In this document: piece after piece, positions 1 through 6,219 of the stretch | How positions within the stretch are numbered: position 1 is the first letter of the stretch | Layout of the letters: the number at the start of each line of letters is the position of its first letter | Assembly: GCA_030149685.1 (NCBI GenBank) | Contig: JASLGI010000264.1 | Location: forward strand, 1-6,219 | Reading direction: 5' to 3' | From: Bacillaceae bacterium | GTDB taxonomy: Bacteria > Bacillota > Bacilli > Bacillales_A > Planococcaceae | Length of the DNA: 6,219 bases | Position numbers and translations under genes: made by a program | Notes under the pieces: model-generated | Databases searched by the model: none | What the model was told of the DNA's origin: nothing | What the model saw: only the letters and a program-made list of their open reading frames with translations

Positions 1-193
1 CGGACATATTCGTTCCTTCTGACATTTGATCCGTTCCTGGTGACCAAATTGACCAACTTACAAACCCGACAACTGTTCCACCGATGATTGCTCCGAAAAG
101 CGTCTGCCAAAACCCAGTCTTTTTCGGACGTTTTGGCGGGAGCGATGGTTGGTGAGTAACCGGCTCTCGTACATACGGTTGTTCTTCCATCAT
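1..193 (-). CDS. HtrA-like membrane-anchored serine protease (YycK/HtrC type), N-terminal fragment
   Basis: Only the first 64 codons are present; the gene runs off the low-coordinate edge. The visible protein has a cytoplasmic head of about 28 residues rich in Pro and basic residues (LPPKRPKK near 18-25), then one hydrophobic helix at about residues 29-50 (LFGAIIGGTVVGFVSW), then a polar stretch that would lie outside the cell. This is the usual topology of Bacillales HtrA proteases, which place a trypsin-like domain and a PDZ domain outside the membrane. The catalytic His-Asp-Ser domain is not in the window, so the call rests on topology and on position directly after walJ, where B. subtilis has htrC (yycK). 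Two adjacent ATG codons start the frame (191-193 and 188-190). A strong AGGAGG (200-205) is 6 nt before the first and 9 nt before the second, so the second is equally likely. The gap to walJ is 23 nt with no terminator, suggesting co-transcription. Confidence 0.72.
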   Translation of the reverse strand, partial: MMEEQPYVREPVTHQPSLPPKRPKKTGFWQTLFGAIIGGTVVGFVSWSIWSPGTDQMSEGTNMS

Positions 194-216
194 ACAACTC
201 CTCCTATCTCATCCAT

Positions 217-1005
217 TTAGACGGTCGTTAACCGTGTAGGTTCCTCTGGATCTGTATCTTCCAATCGAACATACTCACCTACTCGAATTCCACAAGCTTC
301 TAACGTTTGTGCAACGCTCAAACGAGCGAGCTCCTTCATATTGTTATCTCTACTCAAATGCGCTAAATAAATTGACGTTTCCTTTTCCTCGACGACTTCA
401 CTCATCGCTACTGCGGCATCTTCATTCGAAACGTGCCCGACGTCGCTCAAAATACGACGCTTCAAACTCCACGGATAATTGCCCATCTGTAACATGCCGA
501 CGTCGTGATTACTTTCGAAGATAAAAGCATCTGCTCCGCGAATAAATCCTTTCATGCGGTCACTGACGTAACCGGTATCGGTCATAATCGCGAGCTTTCG
601 TTCATTGCTGTACATTGAAAAAAACATCGGGTTCACCGCATCATCAGAACCGTTACACGACTCGATATCGATCGATGCGAGCGTTAAATGTTGCTCCGGC
701 TCAAATCGATATTCGTAATCGGACGGTACTTTTCCAATCGATGGGCGCATCGCTTCCCACGTTTTTTCATTCGCATAAATTGGAACGTGATGCTTTCTCG
801 ATAAAACGCCAACTCCTTGGATATGATCCGTATGTTCGTGCGTCACGAGAATTCCTTCCACTTGATCCATGGAACGACCAATTTTCGCTAAACGTTCAGT
901 AATTTTTTTGCCGCTCAGTCCAGCATCGATCAGAAATCCCCGCCCGTCTTTTTCTACGTATGTGCAATTTCCTTTACTGCCACTTGCTAACACACTAAAC
1001 TGCAT
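217..1005 (-). CDS. walJ: WalJ (YycJ), metallo-beta-lactamase-fold hydrolase of the WalRK operon
   Basis: This 262-residue protein is full length for the WalJ/YycJ family of cytoplasmic MBL-fold metalloproteins. The family is nuclease-like and is linked to coordinating cell-wall metabolism with DNA replication; its physiological substrate is not well established. The N-terminus ([11 protein letters not shown], 3-13) is typical. The metal-binding motif THEHTDH is at 55-61, the later ligand Asp in TDTG at 142-145, ESNHD at 164-168, GHVSNEDA at 190-197, and the C-terminal His in LAHLSRDNN at 214-222. One expected motif is altered: where relatives read V-S-H-D-A, this protein reads G-S-D-D-A (119-123), so a probable third metal-motif His is missing (see findings). 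The ATG fits the family N-terminus. AAGGAAG sits immediately upstream with unusually short spacing, so translation may rely on coupling to walI, whose stop is 5 nt away. It is the last wal gene before the protease gene. Confidence 0.95.
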   Translation of the reverse strand: MQFSVLASGSKGNCTYVEKDGRGFLIDAGLSGKKITERLAKIGRSMDQVEGILVTHEHTDHIQGVGVLSRKHHVPIYANEKTWEAMRPSIGKVPSDYEYRFEPEQHLTLASIDIESCNGSDDAVNPMFFSMYSNERKLAIMTDTGYVSDRMKGFIRGADAFIFESNHDVGMLQMGNYPWSLKRRILSDVGHVSNEDAAVAMSEVVEEKETSIYLAHLSRDNNMKELARLSVAQTLEACGIRVGEYVRLEDTDPEEPTRLTTV

Positions 1006-1010
1006 CTTCC

Positions 1011-1835
1011 TTATTCGCTCCCTTCTTCGTATACCCGTCCCTCGTCCATTTGAAAATCAATCACTTTTCCTTCGATCGCGTTAATGAAGTGATGCTCCAC
1101 TTCACCATCATCTAACAAGACACGAACGTGCCATGTCGGAGCGAACACTTGCGTTTCCGTAAATTGAACGAGTGTCGAATATCCGAGTACTACACTTTCT
1201 ATGTGAGAATTTTGCTTCAAATAACCTTTCGTCGCCAGTGAACTGATCGCTTCAAAAGTGGTTAAAATATTCTTTTTCTGATTGAAACTAACGAATTGCT
1301 CAAGCGCTGTTTGATCGTATCGAACGACTTCATCCGATTCGTTTAAATGAAGCTCTAACTTTCCGTGCGGACTATAGTAGATCGGTTCATCCGCAACCGT
1401 TTGATACAATGTCAACACTCGCGTCTCTTCGTTCCACTCCCACACTTTATATTGCTCACCGCTCCAAACGTAGCGCTTCAGGAAATCATCTACCATATAG
1501 TGACCATCTGCATCTTTCGTTAACTTCGGTAAGTCTTTCATATAAGACCGTAAAGAGACGTTATCAATGATGCTCGTATTTTGATTTTCTAGTGTAGCAA
1601 CTTCATCGACTGTAAAATGTTTTACCTTTGCTGAAACGTAAGATGAACTCATCTCTTCTTCTGAAAACTCTTCATACGTAATGTTATCAAGCTTCAATGA
1701 TTCAACGATCGAGAGGCTTCCGAGCACTTCAACATTTTGTGCTTGATTATGCTGATTAATGTAAACGGAATATAAAAAGACGTTCAAAATCGCGAAAATA
1801 AAAATGAAGATCGTTTTCGTTTTTGACCATTCCAG
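1011..1835 (-). CDS. walI: WalI (YycI), membrane regulator of the WalK sensor kinase, probable CTG start
   Basis: WalI is a single-pass membrane protein that acts with WalH on WalK through transmembrane helix contacts; it restrains WalK in B. subtilis, while in S. aureus the pair activates it. With the start chosen here it has 274 residues, close to the B. subtilis length. The N-terminus [10 protein letters not shown] matches the family pattern of M-x-W-x-K-T-K-T-I-F, followed by one membrane helix at about 7-26. The rest is an extracytoplasmic YycI domain, ending in a PepSY-like stretch (W-H-V-R-V, then [11 protein letters not shown]). The codon in the start position is CTG (1833-1835), preceded by GGAGG at 8 nt spacing. 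In-frame alternatives are TTG at 1854-1856 and ATG at 1875-1877, the latter giving 288 residues and overlapping walH by 41 nt. Neither extension resembles the family. The gap to the walH stop is 1 nt, so translation is probably coupled. Confidence 0.9.
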   Translation of the reverse strand: MEWSKTKTIFIFIFAILNVFLYSVYINQHNQAQNVEVLGSLSIVESLKLDNITYEEFSEEEMSSSYVSAKVKHFTVDEVATLENQNTSIIDNVSLRSYMKDLPKLTKDADGHYMVDDFLKRYVWSGEQYKVWEWNEETRVLTLYQTVADEPIYYSPHGKLELHLNESDEVVRYDQTALEQFVSFNQKKNILTTFEAISSLATKGYLKQNSHIESVVLGYSTLVQFTETQVFAPTWHVRVLLDDGEVEHHFINAIEGKVIDFQMDEGRVYEEGSE

Positions 1836-1836
1836 T

Positions 1837-3156
1837 TTACTCTCCTCCCTCTTCAATCCAACGCGACCACGTTCCATTCATCAAATAGAACCATGCTGGT
1901 TTTAAAATGAATAATCGACGTTCTTCGTCTTGTACCATGACGTATCCAACCGTCAGTTCTTCCACTTTCGTCTCATCGAACATTTCAGCTTGTCGCATCG
2001 ATTCGATCACTTCTACTCCCGATACAAGCTCAACTTTGTCGCTACCTACGAGCAACGTCGAGTCAAACGAATAGTACGGTCGAATATAGCGGAACACATC
2101 ATTTTCACCGTAATTTTGAACGATTTCAGTGGCGCCGACGTGATCACTATAAACCGGTAATCCTTCAACAAACAATTGGAACCGTACGTATCTCGTAATC
2201 GGGTTCATATGGACGTACAAAAATTCATCCGTCCACCCACCGTGTTCGTTGATAAAGTCGATCGTATTGAAAAGTAATTCAGAAGGAATCGCGAGCTCAG
2301 TACTTTCTGCAGCAGGATAAACGTAGTTGAGCATTTTCATGCTCGTGTCGACAGTCATCATCGCGCGGTCATCACCGTACTCTTCTTTCGTTCCATCGAC
2401 CGACGTACGTCTTACAACGTTCGGGTCTTTAAACAGGGCATCTCGAAAACGTTTCGGATCGATTTCTTCTTGATAGTACGTATTTTGATTCACTTCCACT
2501 CGCTCAGCAGGTACAGCGATAAATGCTAAGTCGCTCGGCCCTACTTCTTCATACGGTTTTAATCGCTCTCCCCACGACTTAAAAAAGGCAGTCGCAGCGA
2601 GTTGATCTTCTATATCGACATTCGCTTTGTAAAAATATTCATGCTTGCGGTTAATGAAGTAAACGTTGTACTGGTTCAATGATTCTTCCCATTCAAAGAC
2701 GAGACGATCGAAGGAACCTTCAGGAATGCTTTCATCTTTCAACGGAAATACGTTCTCATATGCTAAAAATGGCACTTCACCGTGAAAATAAAGCAAATAC
2801 GAATGAGGTTGAGCGAGTACTTTTTTCATACGCTCCTTCGTAAACCGTTCCGCTTCCATCGTCAATCCACGAACCGACCATCGGTTCACTTCTTCCAACA
2901 GTTCATCGATTCTCTCCGGAGTATTTTCTCCACGCAATTGGTCGTCCTCTGTTCGGTAAACGACTTTATACGGTACGATGACTTCTTCGACTTTACGCTT
3001 TTCCGCAATCGAAACATCAGTCGTCGTCTGTTGCTCAATCGTTTCGTAACTCGGAGTGTACGTCCAAATAGAAAAAGTTAACATGACACTCGTGATGACG
3101 AGGATGAGCAAGACGACTGTTTTGAGCGACTCCATTCCTCGCTTTTCTCTATTCAT
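1837..3156 (-). CDS. walH: WalH (YycH), membrane regulator of the WalK sensor kinase
   Basis: WalH is the partner of WalI; both are anchored by an N-terminal helix and bind WalK in the membrane. With the start chosen here it has 439 residues, near the family length of about 440-455. One transmembrane helix spans about 11-31 (LKTVVLLILVITSVMLTFSI) and is followed by WTYTPSYETIEQ, a typical WalH junction. The rest is a large extracytoplasmic YycH domain. It closes with LKPAWFYLMNGTW, the W-rich end characteristic of the family, so the protein is complete. Three ATGs are possible: 3168, 3156 and 3135. The ATG at 3156 is preceded by GGTGA (3162-3166) at 5 nt, good spacing for that part of the Shine-Dalgarno sequence, and it overlaps the walK stop by 8 nt. 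The ATG at 3168 has no properly spaced site. The ATG at 3135 would start closest to the family N-terminus but has a purine run touching it. Confidence 0.94.
   Translation of the reverse strand: MNREKRGMESLKTVVLLILVITSVMLTFSIWTYTPSYETIEQQTTTDVSIAEKRKVEEVIVPYKVVYRTEDDQLRGENTPERIDELLEEVNRWSVRGLTMEAERFTKERMKKVLAQPHSYLLYFHGEVPFLAYENVFPLKDESIPEGSFDRLVFEWEESLNQYNVYFINRKHEYFYKANVDIEDQLAATAFFKSWGERLKPYEEVGPSDLAFIAVPAERVEVNQNTYYQEEIDPKRFRDALFKDPNVVRRTSVDGTKEEYGDDRAMMTVDTSMKMLNYVYPAAESTELAIPSELLFNTIDFINEHGGWTDEFLYVHMNPITRYVRFQLFVEGLPVYSDHVGATEIVQNYGENDVFRYIRPYYSFDSTLLVGSDKVELVSGVEVIESMRQAEMFDETKVEELTVGYVMVQDEERRLFILKPAWFYLMNGTWSRWIEEGGE
1844..1850 (-). promoter_or_regulatory. Ribosome binding site deciding the walI start
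   Basis: The minus strand reads AGGGAGG here, within the last codons of walH (the Glu-Gly-Gly-Glu end). Its GGAGG core ends 8 nt before the CTG at 1833-1835. It lies downstream of the ATG at 1875-1877 and of most of the walH/walI overlap, so it can only serve the CTG. This is the main sequence argument for the non-ATG start. Confidence 0.7.
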
Positions 3157-4978
3157 CCCACTCACCATCCTCTACATCCGATTCTTCATAAGGCAAGGTT
3201 AAAATAATCGTCGTACCTTTACCTTCTTCGCTTTCCGCTCGGATCCGACCACCGTGTGCAACGACCATTTCCTTCGCAATCGCAAGGCCAAGACCGGTTC
3301 CACCCATCGCTCGTGAACGTGCACGATCGGCACGATAAAAACGATCGAAAATGCGGTCGACGTTTTCTTGTGGAATTCCCATTCCTTCGTCCGAAATGCT
3401 CACTTTCATCTCATCATTTTCCGTCCAAAGAGCGAAACGTACCATACCGCCATCTGGTGAGTACTTCAATGCGTTCGAAATGATGTTATCGAGCACTTGC
3501 GTCATCTTATCCGTATCAATCTCAACGAAAAGTTGTTCTTCAGGAAATCGTCTCTCAAATTCAACATTTTGCGATTTTGAAAACTCAAAGCGATCGATAA
3601 TCGCTCCGAAAAATCGGTTAAATTCAACGAGTTCCACATTTAATTCATACTCGTGACTATCCATACGTGATAATTTCAATAAGTCGTTCACGAGACGAAT
3701 CATTCGCTCTGTTTCATTTTGAGTAACATTTAAAAAGTTCGGTGCGATGTCTGGATCTTGCCACGCTCCATCTGCAAGCGCATCTAAATAGCTACGCATC
3801 GTCGTTAACGGTGTACGAAGCTCATGTGATACGTTCGATACGAACTCTCTTCGTTCCATATCGATTTTCTCTTGCTCTGTATTGTCATGCATAACAGCAA
3901 TGAGCCCATTGACGAATCCTGTCTCTCGTTGAGTAACAGAAAATGTCACACGTAAAATGTATGGACGTTCTTCCGTACTGAAATCAAGAGGAATCGATTC
4001 GTCCATTTGACTTAACTCTTCAAACGTATACTCTTCTAAGCCGAGTACGCTCGTAATCGGACGGTTCAAAACGAGCTCTCGCGTCATTCGAAGCATTTTC
4101 AATGCGGAATCGTTAATTAAACTCACTCGACCTTTTCGATCGGTCGCAATGACACCATCCGTCATATTCGCTAAAACAGACGACAACTTCCTTCGTTCAC
4201 TTTCCGTTGTCGATTGGGATTCCTGCAACTGATTCGTTAAATGGTTGAAAGCAATCGCCAATTGGCCGATTTCATCATCCCCGTATACGTTTACTTTACG
4301 AGAGAAGTTCCCTTCTGCCATCGCTTGTGCTTGCTCCCGCATATCTGATATCGGTCGCGTAATCGTTCGGGCGATAAATATTCCGATGACTAATGTAATC
4401 GATAGTGAAACCGCTGCACCGACAGCTAATATTTGATTGATCTCGTCAATTTGTTTGTAAACTTTTTCAATATTCGACTCAACATAAAGCGCACCGATCA
4501 CTTCTTTTCCATCGGTAATCGGTTGAGCGCGTGCTAATACACGCTTTCTTAAATTAGGATCGAGGTAAATGTTTTTAAAAGCACTTTCTGACGTGATCGA
4601 CTTTCTGACGAGCTCATCGACCGACCGTTGTCCGACCATCGTCTGATGATCGAATACCGATGTCGCTAAAATACGATATTTCGAATCGATCACTCGGATT
4701 TCATTAATGTCTTCCGACGTAAAACTGGAAAGGACGACCCTTAAGTTTTCTTCCAATGTCAGGTCGTCTTCTGTTCGTTCGCGCTTCATCTCTTCGCGCA
4801 CACTAAATTCTATTAAGTTCATTCGATCGACGATCGACGTGCTGAAGTTCGTCTTTAACGTTTGCTCAAGCTCTCGGACGAAATACAATCCGATAATTTG
4901 AAGAGCGATTAAAATGAGCAAAATGTAAATGAGAACTAATTTGACGTGAATCGATCGAAAAAAGCTCACCTTTTGCAT
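3149..4978 (-). CDS. walK: WalK (YycG), essential cell-wall sensor histidine kinase
   Basis: WalK autophosphorylates and donates phosphate to WalR. Its 609 residues match the family length (about 608-611). Domains in order: transmembrane helix 1 (about 12-34), extracytoplasmic PAS-like sensor (about 35-182), transmembrane helix 2 (about 183-203), HAMP (about 204-256), cytoplasmic PAS (about 260-370), HisKA dimerisation domain with H-box VSHELRTP and phospho-acceptor His385, then the HATPase_c domain. ATP-binding motifs are intact: N-box DNIISNALKYSP (497-508), G1 DEGMGIP (530-536), F-box FDRFYR (544-549) and G2 GGTGLGLAI (559-567). In the PAS domain, positions matching the S. aureus zinc ligands read Asn271, Asp274, His364 and Glu368, so one His is replaced (see findings). 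The start ATG has AGGAG (4986-4990) 7 nt upstream, overlapping the end of walR. The N-terminus KVSFFRSIHVKLVLIY agrees with the family. The walR stop is 4 nt away. Confidence 0.98.
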   Translation of the reverse strand: MQKVSFFRSIHVKLVLIYILLILIALQIIGLYFVRELEQTLKTNFSTSIVDRMNLIEFSVREEMKRERTEDDLTLEENLRVVLSSFTSEDINEIRVIDSKYRILATSVFDHQTMVGQRSVDELVRKSITSESAFKNIYLDPNLRKRVLARAQPITDGKEVIGALYVESNIEKVYKQIDEINQILAVGAAVSLSITLVIGIFIARTITRPISDMREQAQAMAEGNFSRKVNVYGDDEIGQLAIAFNHLTNQLQESQSTTESERRKLSSVLANMTDGVIATDRKGRVSLINDSALKMLRMTRELVLNRPITSVLGLEEYTFEELSQMDESIPLDFSTEERPYILRVTFSVTQRETGFVNGLIAVMHDNTEQEKIDMERREFVSNVSHELRTPLTTMRSYLDALADGAWQDPDIAPNFLNVTQNETERMIRLVNDLLKLSRMDSHEYELNVELVEFNRFFGAIIDRFEFSKSQNVEFERRFPEEQLFVEIDTDKMTQVLDNIISNALKYSPDGGMVRFALWTENDEMKVSISDEGMGIPQENVDRIFDRFYRADRARSRAMGGTGLGLAIAKEMVVAHGGRIRAESEEGKGTTIILTLPYEESDVEDGEWDE

Positions 4979-4982
4979 CGCG

Positions 4983-5693
4983 TTACTCCTGTTCTGGATC
5001 TCTCAAGTAATAGCCTACTCCACGACGCGTAACGATCCATGTCGGATGGCTCGGTGTATCTTCAATTTTTTCACGTAAACGACGAACGGTAACGTCGACC
5101 GTACGTACATCTCCGAAATAATCGTATCCCCATACCGTTTGTAACAAATGTTCACGCGTGAGCACTTGTCCAATGTGACGCGCTAAATAATGTAACAACT
5201 CAAATTCCCGATGAGTTAGTTCAATCGTCTCGCCACGTTTCGTAACCGTGTAAGCATCTGGTTGAATCGTCAATACCCCTACTTCGATATCTTCCGACTC
5301 GACTTCGACTTCATCAGATACCGTCTTCATATGACGGCGCAAATTCGCTTTGACACGAGCGATTAATTCGCGCGTACCGAACGGTTTCGTCACATAATCA
5401 TCCGCCCCTAATTCCAACCCGAGTACTTTATCAATCTCGGAGTCTTTTGCAGTCAACATAATGATTGGAAAATCGTATTTTTTACGAACCTCTCGACAAA
5501 CTTCCATTCCATCTCGTTTCGGCAACATAATATCGAGCAACATTAAATCAGGTTGTAGATCTTCCACTCGTTCGAGCGCCTCTTCACCATCGTATGCGCA
5601 ATGAACAGTAAAACCTTCCTTCTTTAAATTGAATTCTAATATATCTGCAATTGGTTTTTCGTCATCGACGACTAAAATCGTTTTATCTTGCAT
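4983..5693 (-). CDS. walR: WalR (YycF), OmpR-family response regulator for cell-wall homeostasis
   Basis: WalR is the DNA-binding partner of WalK and controls autolysin and wall-metabolism genes; it is essential in most Bacillales. The start chosen gives 236 residues, near the 235 of B. subtilis WalR. The receiver domain (about 4-117) has acidic residues D10/D11, phospho-acceptor Asp54 (LLLDIMLP), Thr81 and Lys103. Thr102 in YVTKPF corresponds to the Thr that the kinase PrkC modifies in B. subtilis. After a linker of about 20 variable residues comes the winged-helix domain (about 137-231), with the near-invariant [13 protein letters not shown] and the recognition-helix region [16 protein letters not shown]. 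The chosen ATG (5691-5693) has AAAGGA 7 nt upstream. The ATGs at 5699 and 5714 would leave 0-1 nt between ribosome site and start. It is the first gene of the operon, 208 nt after dnaB and behind the dnaB terminator. Confidence 0.98.
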   Translation of the reverse strand: MQDKTILVVDDEKPIADILEFNLKKEGFTVHCAYDGEEALERVEDLQPDLMLLDIMLPKRDGMEVCREVRKKYDFPIIMLTAKDSEIDKVLGLELGADDYVTKPFGTRELIARVKANLRRHMKTVSDEVEVESEDIEVGVLTIQPDAYTVTKRGETIELTHREFELLHYLARHIGQVLTREHLLQTVWGYDYFGDVRTVDVTVRRLREKIEDTPSHPTWIVTRRGVGYYLRDPEQE

Positions 5694-5700
5694 ATTCATA

Positions 5701-5706
5701 TCCTTT
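5701..5706 (-). promoter_or_regulatory. Ribosome binding site deciding the walR start
   Basis: The minus strand reads AAAGGA, 7 nt before the ATG at 5691-5693 and only 1 nt before the ATG at 5697-5699. This selects the start [12 protein letters not shown], which also matches the family N-terminus. Confidence 0.7.
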
Positions 5707-5723
5707 CTCAACATCCTTCTTTT

Positions 5724-5813
5724 TTAAGAACGGTCTACTTGTACTTTATCATTTTTCACTATTTTTCGCACACTTCTGAATGGCCGGACGATGAATCGAA
5801 GAGGAACGCTCAT
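5724..5813 (-). CDS. Possible 29-residue leader peptide upstream of walR
   Basis: A short ORF starts at ATG (5811-5813) and ends at TAA (5724-5726). It encodes a basic peptide beginning MSVPLRFIVRPFRS and ending KVQVDRS. AGAGG (5823-5827), within GAAAGAGGT, is 9 nt upstream, which is good spacing. The site and the ATG lie within an imperfect hairpin (5799-5828), the ATG in its loop. The stop is about 30 nt before the walR start. I do not recognise the peptide. A 30-codon open frame can arise by chance, so its coding status is unproven; it could be a leader peptide or simply untranslated leader. Confidence 0.22.
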   Translation of the reverse strand: MSVPLRFIVRPFRSVRKIVKNDKVQVDRS

Positions 5814-5828
5814 CAGCACTTACCTCTT
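5799..5828 (-). repeat. Imperfect inverted repeat (hairpin) in the walR leader
   Basis: On the minus strand AAGAGG (5823-5828) pairs with CCTCTT (5799-5804). Inside it, AA-TGCT pairs with AGCGTT (one G-U pair), leaving one unpaired T and one bulged G, with a 4-nt loop GATG. That makes about 12 base pairs in 30 nt. No T run follows it on either strand, so it is not a standard terminator. It covers a Shine-Dalgarno-like AGAGG and puts an ATG in the loop. Confidence 0.5.
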
Positions 5829-5871
5829 TCCAAACACATGCGTCTCCGTCTATCGTGAGCCTTCAGGAAGC

Positions 5872-5901
5872 AAAAAACCTCAACCACAACAGTGGCTGAG
5901 G
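5872..5901 (-). terminator. Intrinsic terminator of dnaB
   Basis: The minus strand has a 10-bp stem, CCTCAGCCAC (5892-5901) with GTGGTTGAGG (5878-5887), containing one G-U pair and a TGTT loop, followed directly by six T residues (5872-5877). The stem begins immediately after the dnaB stop codon. It is a textbook rho-independent terminator on this strand only, and it separates dnaB from the walR operon. Confidence 0.93.
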
Positions 5902-6219
5902 TCATCCTCCAGGAGCTGGCATCGGCTGTTGGCTCCAGTCGACGTTCAAAAACTTGTTAAACTCTTTCACGAAAGCGAGCGTTACCGTTCCCGTCGGACC
6001 GTTCCGCTGCTTAGCGATAATAATTTCGATCATATTCGAACTCTCGCTCTCTTTATCGTAATAATCATCACGATATAAGAAGCTGACGATATCCGCATCT
6101 TGCTCAATACTTCCTGATTCTCGCAAGTCACTCATCATCGGACGTTTATCTTGTCGTTGTTCGACACCACGCGATAATTGAGACAGTGCGATGACAGGTA
6201 CTTCTAGCTCCCGAGCGAG
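5902..6219 (-). CDS. dnaB: Replicative DNA helicase DnaB (DnaC in B. subtilis), C-terminal fragment
   Basis: This is the last 105 residues of the hexameric replicative helicase that unwinds DNA at the fork; the gene continues beyond the high-coordinate edge. The reading frame is open across the edge, so the ATG at 6138 is internal and not the start. The visible part is the end of the RecA-like ATPase domain. It holds the [15 protein letters not shown] motif (H3), then [20 protein letters not shown] (H4), then [13 protein letters not shown] with the Arg-finger region, then the C-terminal tail [14 protein letters not shown]. Both motifs are intact, so the helicase looks functional. Walker A and B lie outside the window. 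The stop TGA is at 5902-5904, directly followed by an intrinsic terminator. Downstream is walR, the usual neighbourhood near the origin-proximal end of Bacillales chromosomes, though purA is missing between them. Confidence 0.97.
   Translation of the reverse strand, partial: LARELEVPVIALSQLSRGVEQRQDKRPMMSDLRESGSIEQDADIVSFLYRDDYYDKESESSNMIEIIIAKQRNGPTGTVTLAFVKEFNKFLNVDWSQQPMPAPGG

Larger units (their letters stand above)
5694..5871 (-). other. dnaB-walR intergenic leader region
   Basis: This is the stretch between the dnaB terminator and the walR start. No purA, tRNA or other recognised gene is present, although relatives often have purA here. The walR promoter should lie in it, because the terminator just upstream would stop dnaB transcripts. 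I find no convincing sigma-A promoter. The best AT-rich stretch is around 5740-5770 (minus strand AAAAATAGTGAAAAATGATAAAG), where GATAAA could be a poor -10 but has no matching -35 at 17 nt. No pair of WalR-type boxes (TGTWAH repeated with a 5-nt gap) was seen. The region contains an imperfect hairpin and a possible 29-codon ORF, listed separately. Confidence 0.5.

Noticed and set aside
309..1084. Three plus-strand open frames antisense to walJ and the end of walI (71-95 codons)
   Set aside because: They are shadow frames of well-conserved minus-strand genes, with Arg/Ser-rich translations and no family resemblance.
2782..3081. A 99-codon plus-strand open frame opposite walH
   Set aside because: Antisense shadow of walH with a biased, basic translation. 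No promoter or ribosome site was seen.
3351..3656. A 101-codon plus-strand open frame opposite the walK ATPase domain
   Set aside because: It mirrors the conserved kinase codons; its Ser/Cys-rich sequence is typical of a shadow frame.
5691..5730. A short AT-rich inverted repeat, TTCTT-AAAA-AAGAA, just before walR
   Set aside because: Only five A/T-rich pairs with one G-C; too weak to claim as a structure.
5740..5790. A possible sigma-A promoter for walR (TTCAGA with AAAAAT or GATAAA)
   Set aside because: The -35 and -10 matches are weak (four of six at best) and spacing is off for GATAAA, so it is not listed as a promoter.
5791..6078. A 95-codon plus-strand open frame across the dnaB end, terminator and walR leader
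   Set aside because: It is antisense to the conserved dnaB C-terminus and runs through its terminator. It has no recognisable domain or properly spaced ribosome site.

Overview
The window is a conserved piece of core chromosome from a low-GC Gram-positive bacterium (Firmicutes, order Bacillales). Every gene lies on the minus strand, so transcription runs from high to low coordinates. The gene order is dnaB (3' end) | walR - walK - walH - walI - walJ - HtrA-like protease (5' end). The WalR sequence and the complete WalRKHIJ set point to a Bacillus/Exiguobacterium-type organism rather than a streptococcus. The exact genus cannot be fixed from the window. Moderate GC and many CGATCG palindromes would fit Exiguobacterium, but that is only a guess.

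Layout: 5902-6219 is the C-terminal end of the replicative helicase DnaB, closed by a strong intrinsic terminator (5872-5901). The gap from 5694 to 5871 holds no recognised gene. It does contain an imperfect hairpin (5799-5828) lying over a Shine-Dalgarno sequence and the ATG of a 29-codon ORF, probably in the walR leader. Next come walR (response regulator), walK (membrane sensor kinase), walH and walI (single-pass membrane regulators of WalK), walJ (cytoplasmic metallo-beta-lactamase-fold protein), and the first 64 codons of a membrane-anchored protein whose position and topology match the HtrA/YycK serine protease. Gaps between wal genes run from a short overlap to 23 nt, so this is one operon with translational coupling. 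I see no internal terminator.

How the genes work together (known for the family): WalK autophosphorylates on a histidine and passes phosphate to WalR, which controls cell-wall hydrolases and wall metabolism. WalH and WalI bind WalK through their transmembrane helices and tune its activity. WalJ is a nuclease-like MBL protein encoded with them. The trailing protease is the usual gene after walJ and is probably involved in envelope protein quality control.

The window looks like ordinary essential core genome, and I found no mobile element, CRISPR array, defence system or undescribed system. Details that merit a second look are: a probable CTG start codon for walI; loss of a conserved histidine in WalJ within a cluster of three substitutions; Asn in place of a zinc-ligand His in the WalK PAS domain; the absence of purA between dnaB and walR; and the structured leader before walR.
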